This document shows, one piece after another, positions 1-5,918 of a DNA stretch of 6,524 nucleotides. A model generated the notes under the pieces. That model saw nothing but the letters and a program-made list of their open reading frames with translations, had not been told where the DNA came from and did no database searches. Made by a program: the position numbers and the translations under genes. Source of the DNA: Euryarchaeota archaeon UBA181 (GTDB taxonomy: Archaea; Thermoplasmatota; Poseidoniia; Poseidoniales; Thalassarchaeaceae); contig DALI01000069.1 in assembly GCA_002496725.1 (NCBI GenBank), positions 1-6,524 on the forward strand. The letters are read 5' to 3'. How positions within the stretch are numbered: position 1 is the first letter of the stretch; each line of letters starts with the position of its first letter.

Positions 1-1
1 T

Positions 2-85
2 TTCAAGGATACAAGTGGCCCTTCCCTGAACATCCTAATCAAGCTGATGTCAATAGTATCTGTCGTTATCGCTGGATTACTCTGA
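2..85 (+). CDS. hppA: Membrane-bound proton-translocating pyrophosphatase, C-terminal end only (5'-truncated by window)
   Basis: Frame 2 is open from the first base to a TGA at 83-85 and encodes 27 residues beginning FKDTSGPSLNILIKLMSIVS. This is the conserved last block of membrane pyrophosphatases, which hydrolyse cytoplasmic PPi and pump H+ (or Na+) outward. By alignment from memory with the Vigna radiata enzyme, residues K2, D3, N10 and K14 here match K730, D731, N738 and K742, which line the PPi site and ion pathway. The following hydrophobic stretch (MSIVSVVIAGLL) is the end of the last membrane helix. The rest of the roughly 650-700-residue protein lies upstream, so ion specificity and K+ dependence cannot be judged. 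The gene ends 45 bases before the lipoprotein start on the same strand. The fragment is short, but the motif is highly characteristic. Confidence 0.85.
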   Translation, partial: FKDTSGPSLNILIKLMSIVSVVIAGLL

Positions 86-130
86 TAATTAAAGCGTCAG
101 TCTCTTGACTGTAGTCCCTGTCGCATAGCC
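84..130 (+). promoter_or_regulatory. Short spacer between hppA and the lipoprotein gene with a possible TATA element and a small hairpin
   Basis: The spacer holds an A/T-rich stretch at 84-93 (GATAATTAAA) that could serve as an archaeal TATA element. That would place a transcription start near 110-115 and leave a leader of 15-20 bases. It also contains a perfect 5-bp inverted repeat, CAGTC at 98-102 and GACTG at 107-111, around a TCTT loop. No Shine-Dalgarno sequence precedes the ATG at 131, which would suit a short-leader or leaderless mRNA. Co-transcription with hppA is equally possible. The hairpin lacks a following T-run, so it is not a convincing terminator. Confidence 0.25.
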
Positions 131-1093
131 ATGAGTGTCCACTCTGCTATTGGCATGGCCTGTTTGATGGCGATGTGCATTCTCTCTGGTTGTATCGAAA
201 CAGGTGATTCTGGGCAATCGGAAGAATCTGCAGATGACGATATGCTTCTCCCAGAATGGGAAGTTGGAAAAAATTGGCTGTACACATTCATAACACCACA
301 ATTCGGTGAAGATAGCGCAAGGTTGGTTGTTGCAGAAATTGATAACGAATCAGGAGATTATCAAGTCGGTATTTCCTCTGAGAGAGAAGCTCAGAGACAC
401 GCGGTAATCAATCATAATCCATTTCTGGGACGAATGACAATTAATGGCTTGTCAGTATACGAAAATGGGATACCACAACAAGTATTCTCATTTCCATGGG
501 TCATCGGTGATGAATGGTCATTCACCCTCTTCGGACAAGAATGGAGTGCTACTACTGTTTCCATAAATAATGGAAATGCCAGAGTAAGTGCGGAATCTTC
601 TGAAAGTCATGAATTGCAATATACATTCAGCGGAAGTGATGGTTTCCTAGAAAGGCTAGTTTGGGAGGACTCGGACGGACGAAACCAGTTACGTATGGAT
701 TTGAATGTCGCCAGATCAAACTATCAAGGAGACGTATTCTTCTACAGGGCTGGAGACTTAATTGATCGTCTGTATGAGGAGAATGACCAGGAAATATATG
801 ACTCATTTTTCGACGATGGACACTCATCAGAAGGAGATTGGAATACCTTAGTTTGGTATCTTGATGTAGAAATTGCATCCAATGGAGCCTCTTCCGGTTC
901 CCTAACAATGAAGGATCATGCTGGAGCTTCCCCCCTTACTCGTGCATGGGGGTCCGGAGCGACAGAAAAGGGAGCAATAGGCACCATACCTTCCAACTCT
1001 GGAGAGTACTCACTTACAGTTACGGTTCGTGGCCAATCGTCATACGTCCACCTCAAGGTTGCAGGGGCATTGGTTTTCCAATGGAATCTATGA
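131..1093 (+). CDS. Predicted secreted lipoprotein of unknown function (320 aa)
   Basis: The N-terminus is a hydrophobic stretch ending in the lipobox L18-S19-G20-C21, so the protein is probably exported, lipid-anchored at Cys21 and displayed outside the membrane. An acidic, Ser-rich tether follows (about residues 22-38). The mature part appears to be all beta: a W-x-VG-x-x-W-x-Y pattern near residues 43-51, a similar FPW-x-IGDEW-x-F pattern near 119-128, and a C-terminal Gly/Ser-rich domain (about 235-320) of short alternating strands resembling a jelly-roll or other beta-sandwich. I recognise no catalytic motif. The start is the only ATG before the lipobox in this frame after the stop at 86-88, apart from internal Mets at 9, 13 and 15. 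The signal n-region lacks Lys or Arg, which is unusual. The stop codon overlaps the start of the downstream hydrolase (ATGA), implying coupled expression. A substrate-binding or adhesion role is only a guess. Confidence 0.85.
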   Translation: MSVHSAIGMACLMAMCILSGCIETGDSGQSEESADDDMLLPEWEVGKNWLYTFITPQFGEDSARLVVAEIDNESGDYQVGISSEREAQRHAVINHNPFLGRMTINGLSVYENGIPQQVFSFPWVIGDEWSFTLFGQEWSATTVSINNGNARVSAESSESHELQYTFSGSDGFLERLVWEDSDGRNQLRMDLNVARSNYQGDVFFYRAGDLIDRLYEENDQEIYDSFFDDGHSSEGDWNTLVWYLDVEIASNGASSGSLTMKDHAGASPLTRAWGSGATEKGAIGTIPSNSGEYSLTVTVRGQSSYVHLKVAGALVFQWNL

Positions 1094-1692
1094 GGGATTG
1101 GATGAGTAAGGGTACGCTCATAATGATGCACGGAATGACTGGAACATCTGAAAAGATAGAGGAGCTCGCACGTGGACTGACTCCCGATGAGTGGTCTACT
1201 TTATGCCCTCAAGCAAAGATTAGGCATCCTACTAAAGGAGGATTTGCATGGTGGCTTTTCGGGGAAGGCATCTCCGAGGATGAGTCAATATCCCAAATGG
1301 AAGACTCATTATCAGGAGTCTTGGAAATATTACCTGATGGTCCGATAATTGTTGGTGGCTTCTCACAGGGAGGTGCGATGGCATCGGCCTTGCTAGAGAC
1401 TGAGGCGAGTAGTTCGATAATAGGACTAGTATTGATTGCTACAAAAACAGCTAGGCCTAATGAATTGAGAGGGTCGCTTCCATTCCTGAAGCCACGACCT
1501 GTGATATGGATGCATGGAGAGCGCGATCATTTGGTTCCACTTGACGTCGGCATGGAACATATCGAAATCTTTGAGGAATCCGGTTGGCCCGTAACTAGGT
1601 TGGAACATGGAAAGGGACATATGGTTAATCTCAAACAATTCGAGGAGATGCGTGAGAATATCTCTATGATTGCGAAAAATTCTCAAAGGTAG
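1090..1692 (+). CDS. Small alpha/beta-fold serine hydrolase (carboxylesterase/thioesterase-like, 200 aa)
   Basis: This is a compact alpha/beta hydrolase of the dienelactone hydrolase / phospholipase-carboxylesterase type, a family that cleaves ester or thioester bonds. Counted from the ATG at 1090, it shows an early strand followed by an oxyanion-type HGMTG (residues 14-18), the nucleophile elbow G-F-S-Q-G-G with Ser92, the acid loop HGERDHLVP with Asp146, and the catalytic His177 in GKGHMV. All three catalytic residues are therefore present with normal spacing, and 200 residues is typical for the family. There is no signal peptide or lipobox, so it is probably cytoplasmic. The start at 1090 is chosen because it makes a 4-base ATGA overlap with the lipoprotein stop; ATGs at 1081 and 1102 are alternatives. 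The coupling suggests the two products act in one process, but the substrate cannot be read from the sequence. Its last 10 bases overlap the glutaredoxin gene on the other strand. Confidence 0.92.
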   Translation: MRDWMSKGTLIMMHGMTGTSEKIEELARGLTPDEWSTLCPQAKIRHPTKGGFAWWLFGEGISEDESISQMEDSLSGVLEILPDGPIIVGGFSQGGAMASALLETEASSSIIGLVLIATKTARPNELRGSLPFLKPRPVIWMHGERDHLVPLDVGMEHIEIFEESGWPVTRLEHGKGHMVNLKQFEEMRENISMIAKNSQR

Positions 1693-1949
1693 TCAATCAG
1701 ATGATCGGAGCCTCCGACAAATATCGGGGAATCCTGCCTTAAGTCAAAAACCATAGGGACAGTTCTATGGCCCGTCTCGATGATGATCTTCTTTCTGAGG
1801 CCCTCATAGTGGTCCAAATTAATCTCAGTATATGTTAGATGATTAGCTTCCAAAGTTCGAGCGGCTCTGGTACAGTATGGACAAACTGTTTGACTGAAGA
1901 ATAGAAAGTCCGTATTTGCGGACCTGAGGTGTTCAAGCAGAGACGCCAT
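1683..1949 (-). CDS. Glutaredoxin (dithiol, CPYC active site, 88 aa)
   Basis: This is a classical small glutaredoxin of the thioredoxin fold, which reduces disulfides or mixed disulfides using a low-molecular-weight thiol or a reductase. The redox motif C23-P24-Y25-C26 follows the first beta strand (FLFFSQTV), the cis-proline motif T63-V64-P65 is present, and a GGSD segment (79-82) matches the family's GG-x-D thiol-binding loop. The length is normal, and with no signal peptide it should act in the cytoplasm. The ATG lies 17 bases inside the end of the upstream subtilase-transporter gene, so both are almost certainly on one transcript. A GGAGG sequence (complement of 1962-1966) sits 12 bases before the start, a slightly distant Shine-Dalgarno candidate that may support internal initiation. 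Many archaea lack glutathione, so the physiological thiol is unknown. The 3' end overlaps the convergent hydrolase gene by 10 bases. Confidence 0.93.
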   Translation of the reverse strand: MASLLEHLRSANTDFLFFSQTVCPYCTRAARTLEANHLTYTEINLDHYEGLRKKIIIETGHRTVPMVFDLRQDSPIFVGGSDHLIDYL

Positions 1950-4900
1950 CCGGTTCGCCTTCCTCCCACCATACCTCAGAAGCTTCTCCTAAGTCTCCAC
2001 CATAATTCTCATCTTCATCATTACCTAGTCTCCCTTCCAAAACCCTATCACATTCATCTGGGTCTATGAATACCAAGAACCAGACCGTGAATAGAGTTAA
2101 TCCAGCCCCAAGATAAAGTGCTGAGATGTAATCAATTATCTCGACCATGGTCCCTGTAAATTGGTATGCGATGACCGCAGATAGGTTGAACATCGACATG
2201 TAAGCAGTGAACTGAGTTCCACCGGCCTTGCTGTATGTTAGCCTCATGGATACTGAGATGATGCAAATCCAAGCAATTCCTGTGACAATAGCCCTGAGGC
2301 AAAGATAGACTGTCATAATAGTGGTGTTATCCCAATACGGATTTAGCATGGCGAGTCCGGCGTTGCCTAGGGCAAGTAGGGTGAAGCCAACCATGGCGAC
2401 CTCCCGAACACCGAACTTGTCCCCAAGGAATCCTCCTAGGATCTGTCCTCCCATCAGGAACAAGATGACTATACCACCCATTATTCCATTGTACTTAGTC
2501 TGCGACCAACCTGCCTCGTTGATGAAGATATCAACCACAATTGGATCCACGAAGACGTACATCTCCGATAGGAGGCACAGGAAGATGAGAAGGAATGAGG
2601 ATTTCAGGGAGAAACCCTTGACTATGTTGTAAGCCGGAACTGCAAGCCCGGTCCTAGCAGATTCTCCGAATGGGTTGGAGATCTGGAATTGGGAAATCGC
2701 TGGTAAGAGGAACCTGCCTGCAAAAATTCCTATCATAGAAAGGAGGAAAGCGTACCATCCAATACTCTTGAGTGGCGAAGCGAGGGTACTGAACACTTCC
2801 TCATTCGAGACGAGATGAATTATCCCCAGTGCGCCACCGACTAACATCACGACTATGCTGGCCCAAAGAAGAGCGGCGACACCCTGAATCCGCTCCCCAT
2901 AAAGATTCCGAGAAACCCAATTAGCGACTCTGAAGCCATCCTCGAAGTCCCCCTCCCATGGTAATTCTTCATCCACCTCAATTGATTCTGACTCTTCTGG
3001 TTCAGGCCCCTCCCAAAGGCTGTTTCTAGTAGAGGAGCTCTGCCAGGGGAAAAGACGATCGCCGGGCCTCTCCCTCAGGAAGAGAGGCAAGCACATTATC
3101 AGAGCCAGGAGGGGAAGTTGGGCCATTATTGCGGCCTTGATCCCATAGTCCACTACCAGCATTCCAACTACTGCTCCGCCAATGATGATGCCCCCTCTCT
3201 TGGCGGCGAACATGAAGCCGTTAGCCTTGGCGACCTCATCGGGTTGAAGAACGTCGACTGCCAAGGCATCCACGCTCACGTCTTGTAGTGACGAGAACAG
3301 GTTATGGATGAAGAGTATCAGAGTCACGAGCTCTATGGATGCATTAAGATCGGAAACGAATAACAATGCGCCGAGAGTGACTATCATACCAGTTTGAGCA
3401 AAAAGGATCCAAGGTCTCCTGAGGCCGTAAGAGGGCATTTGTACTGCATCAACCACTGGGCCCCAGATGAACTTGAATGTCCAAGGAAGGGCTATGGTTG
3501 CAAATAGTAATGCAATCTGATCGGGTGCCGCACCGTTAGCAACTAGGAATGCAACGAATGTGACCATGGCGAATCCGGCGGGGAGCCCTTGAGCAGTATA
3601 TAATATTGAAAGTGAAACATACCGTCTGAATTGGTTCTCAACCAATGTCTCTCCATCATTCCAAGAATCCATGGCGGAATTGAGCCTGCCTGGGATCAGG
3701 CGAGGATCAAGTACTGAGCCGACTTTACTAGTGATCGTGTAGATTCCCATATCCTCAGGTACGATGAGTCCGCCATCTTCACCTCTGATCTTCGTAATCC
3801 ATCGCTCCCTTACCGAAACAGTCCCGATAATTGCAATTGAAACTAGGAATGGAATCCAGAATACAGATGAAGGGAGGTTCTTGAGGTCTCCCGAGGGACC
3901 TCCGGATACGACGCCATCAACGAGAATGACTCGTCTTGAGTCGATTGGAGATATGCTATCCTCAGACACAAGTAGTCGAGCGTAGATAGTGGAGTTGCCT
4001 GACTGGCCGTGGGGATCTAGCTTCACCCTCCACTGACTCCAATCGCCCGAAAGATCCGCTGCGCCCTTCCAAGTGCCACCTCCGACTCGGACCTCCACTA
4101 GTCCCATTCCCGGAGCCACCCCTGATGCGGTGCCTGAGATGTAGGACTCGTTTCCTATTTGCTGCAGGGTTTCTACATCCATGCTGACGTTTAGTGATCT
4201 GTCAATGCTTCCTGCCGCCTCGACGAATGCCATTGGATCTGCCTGCCCATATCCAAACTCGTTATCTGGACGCGTCTCTAGTATGCTACAATCATTAAAT
4301 CCTGGATCATCGAGAAGTTGCAAATCTCTCTCGATGGAATGAGCCGAAATAATATCCTTGAATTCTGAAGGAGTGATATCCGGATTTGCCTCTACCATCA
4401 ATGCCGCAATACCTGCCATAAGTGGTGTAGCCATACTCGTTCCCGACTTACTGGTATATCCATCACTTGATGCCGCATCGGGAGCCATGATATTGGAACC
4501 AATAGTTGCAACATCTGGCTTCACTCTCCCATCAGAAGTATAGCCTCGACTGCTGTAAATGGCTAGTCCTAGATCCTTATCTAGGCTCGCAACAGTAACT
4601 GGAAGTTGGGCATCGCCGGGGCTGTCTATGGTGTTACAACCTGCAAAGGTAGCTCCACCGAACTCATTTCCAGCTGAGAGGGTGGTGATAATTCCTGCCT
4701 CGACAACAGAATCCATCTGCCTACTCCAAGCTGAGTCGCCATTGTTATCAAAGTGAACCTCTAGCTGCTGTTCCCCAAGGGAGGAGGTAACGATATCGAT
4801 TCCGTACTTGTCCTTATTCTCTATGGCCCACTGAGCCCCTTGGATAACATCCTCTATATCTCCATCGCAACAGGCTAAGATGTTAATTAGAAACGCCCCT

Positions 4901-5760
4901 GGGGCAGCTCCAACATACTTTTGTCCAGTGACAGGATCGGTTTGCCCTCCTCCTGAACCTACTGCAATACCAGCTACGTGGGTCCCGTGAGTTCCTGAGT
5001 CGTAAGAAGTGGAAGGATCTTGTTCGGCATCCATTAGTACTGCATCATAGAATGCTATAATCTTCGGATCGCAATCAACAAAAATTGGATTTGGATCTAA
5101 GGGGTCTGGGTCAGGTTGCTCACAACCAGTCGTAAAGGGCTCATCGTCCATATCGTTCAAGCCCTCGTGATCTCCTCTAACACCAGTATCCAAAACAGCA
5201 ACTACTGAGCCTGTCCCATCAAAGCCGAAGTCATTCCAAACCTGATCCACCCCCATGTTAGGGACGGCCTCATTCATGTGAGGTTCTGCCAGACCGAGAT
5301 CCTCGATCATTACTACTCCGGGAAGAGACCTAATTCCCTCTGGAGAAAGTATGGTTTCGAACGGAGCAGTTGCTGAAACAGTATCGAGATATTTGAGACG
5401 AAACGTGACTTTGACCCCTAAGCTTTCTAATTCCTCAACATCCGCATCGGAAGGATGGTGGTCATAATCGATGAAAATTCTGGCACTCCCCGATTCTGCT
5501 CTCTTCCACCAGTCTTGTTGGGTTTGGGAGGGTTGCTCTAGAAGCCATTCAAGTCTATCGTCCAAGGAATTGCGATCCTTGTCTCTGCTCCAGTGGGACC
5601 ACCAGTTAGAATGTAGTTCCGATTCCACACTTTCTTTCCACACTCCATCAGCATCTAAGCCCCCCTTTCCATCTTGGATGGGTTGAAGATTGGAAGATGC
5701 CAATGGCAACAACATTAGCAATATGATGAATGATGCGGTGGCTATGTTGCGTCCCGCCAT
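1933..5760 (-). CDS. Secreted subtilisin-like (S8) protease fused to an AmpG/PAT-type MFS transporter (1275 aa)
   Basis: One uninterrupted frame encodes two normally separate proteins. Residues 1-23 are a signal peptide (hydrophobic FIILLMLLPLASS). Residues 92-163 resemble an I9 propeptide. The S8 domain (about 180-515) has the catalytic Asp191 (VAVLDTG), His258 (GTHGTHVAG), oxyanion Asn365 (SAGN) and Ser442 (GTSMATP), so it should be active. An insertion at 201-250 is acidic and carries two Cys. Residues 522-615 look like an Ig-like beta domain. A single helix at 632-649 followed by RERW-x-x-K should cross inward. After a cytoplasmic linker (650-711) comes an MFS domain (712-1232) with PAT/AmpG hallmarks: LYTAQGLP, LPWTFKFIWGPVVD, RRPW and QDVSVDALAVD. 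It has 12 core helices plus two central ones (about 960-985 and 999-1021), an acidic loop (896-957) and an acidic C-tail. Family knowledge says PAT members import muropeptides, acetyl-CoA or similar solutes with protons; peptide import here is inference. The start is the first ATG and directly precedes the signal peptide. It is the lead gene of an operon with the glutaredoxin. Confidence 0.95.
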   Translation of the reverse strand: MAGRNIATASFIILLMLLPLASSNLQPIQDGKGGLDADGVWKESVESELHSNWWSHWSRDKDRNSLDDRLEWLLEQPSQTQQDWWKRAESGSARIFIDYDHHPSDADVEELESLGVKVTFRLKYLDTVSATAPFETILSPEGIRSLPGVVMIEDLGLAEPHMNEAVPNMGVDQVWNDFGFDGTGSVVAVLDTGVRGDHEGLNDMDDEPFTTGCEQPDPDPLDPNPIFVDCDPKIIAFYDAVLMDAEQDPSTSYDSGTHGTHVAGIAVGSGGGQTDPVTGQKYVGAAPGAFLINILACCDGDIEDVIQGAQWAIENKDKYGIDIVTSSLGEQQLEVHFDNNGDSAWSRQMDSVVEAGIITTLSAGNEFGGATFAGCNTIDSPGDAQLPVTVASLDKDLGLAIYSSRGYTSDGRVKPDVATIGSNIMAPDAASSDGYTSKSGTSMATPLMAGIAALMVEANPDITPSEFKDIISAHSIERDLQLLDDPGFNDCSILETRPDNEFGYGQADPMAFVEAAGSIDRSLNVSMDVETLQQIGNESYISGTASGVAPGMGLVEVRVGGGTWKGAADLSGDWSQWRVKLDPHGQSGNSTIYARLLVSEDSISPIDSRRVILVDGVVSGGPSGDLKNLPSSVFWIPFLVSIAIIGTVSVRERWITKIRGEDGGLIVPEDMGIYTITSKVGSVLDPRLIPGRLNSAMDSWNDGETLVENQFRRYVSLSILYTAQGLPAGFAMVTFVAFLVANGAAPDQIALLFATIALPWTFKFIWGPVVDAVQMPSYGLRRPWILFAQTGMIVTLGALLFVSDLNASIELVTLILFIHNLFSSLQDVSVDALAVDVLQPDEVAKANGFMFAAKRGGIIIGGAVVGMLVVDYGIKAAIMAQLPLLALIMCLPLFLRERPGDRLFPWQSSSTRNSLWEGPEPEESESIEVDEELPWEGDFEDGFRVANWVSRNLYGERIQGVAALLWASIVVMLVGGALGIIHLVSNEEVFSTLASPLKSIGWYAFLLSMIGIFAGRFLLPAISQFQISNPFGESARTGLAVPAYNIVKGFSLKSSFLLIFLCLLSEMYVFVDPIVVDIFINEAGWSQTKYNGIMGGIVILFLMGGQILGGFLGDKFGVREVAMVGFTLLALGNAGLAMLNPYWDNTTIMTVYLCLRAIVTGIAWICIISVSMRLTYSKAGGTQFTAYMSMFNLSAVIAYQFTGTMVEIIDYISALYLGAGLTLFTVWFLVFIDPDECDRVLEGRLGNDEDENYGGDLGEASEVWWEEGEPDGVSA

Positions 5761-5918
5761 GGAGTTGGCCGGTACTGTTTACGTTTAGGGCTTCGGACTG
5801 AAATATTACAACTCAACTTCAGATTATACACACTGGAGATTGGAAATTTTTGTATGATAGGTACTGATGGAGATGCTTTGACCGAAAATGAATGGTATGT
5901 ATAGCCCCTCCGATAGTC
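5761..5918. promoter_or_regulatory. Divergent intergenic region between the protease-transporter operon and ribB
   Basis: This 158-base spacer lies between head-to-head genes and should hold both promoters. For the minus-strand operon, the complement of 5801-5810 (TGTAATATTT) is 41-50 bases before the ATG, and the complement of 5821-5830 (TGTATAATCT) is further out; either could be a TATA element. For ribB, the A/T-rich stretch at 5844-5851 (AAATTTTT) is the best candidate and would start transcription near 5872-5878. Neither gene has a Shine-Dalgarno sequence before its start. I see no operator-like palindrome and nothing resembling an FMN riboswitch upstream of ribB. A 16-codon open frame at 5854-5904 lies just upstream of ribB and may be a chance uORF. 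The element assignments are by eye only. Confidence 0.4.

Noticed and set aside
1..108. A 35-codon open frame in frame 1 at the window start
   Set aside because: Frame 2 over the same bases encodes the unmistakable C-terminal block of a membrane pyrophosphatase, so frame 1 is a shadow.
98..111. Perfect 5-bp inverted repeat with a 4-base loop after hppA as a terminator
   Set aside because: The stem is short and no T-run follows; archaeal termination relies on T-rich tracts, so it is recorded only as a minor element of the spacer.
946..1089. In-frame upstream extension of the alpha/beta hydrolase back to an ATG at 946
   Set aside because: It would overlap the lipoprotein coding region by 148 bases, and the added residues do not resemble a hydrolase N-terminus or a signal peptide. 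The ATGA overlap at 1090 starts directly before the first core strand.
3600..3870. Possibility that the protease and transporter are two genes joined by a sequencing error
   Set aside because: The frame is continuous through the junction, the linker composition looks coding, and the single connecting helix gives the correct topology. Still worth confirming with homologs.
2321..4756. Several plus-strand open frames of 60-100 codons inside the large minus-strand gene, and others on the minus strand over the lipoprotein and ribB
   Set aside because: Their translations show no domains or plausible composition, and they lie opposite or within strongly supported coding regions; they are frame shadows.
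5892..5918. Earlier ATG for ribB at 5892 adding nine residues
   Set aside because: RibB proteins normally begin a few residues before the A-x-E-A-[FL]-x-x-G helix, which fits the ATG at 5919; the extra residues show no family similarity. Not strictly excluded.
5761..5918. FMN riboswitch or other structured leader upstream of ribB
   Set aside because: No conserved FMN-element segments are visible in this short spacer, and that riboswitch is essentially bacterial.
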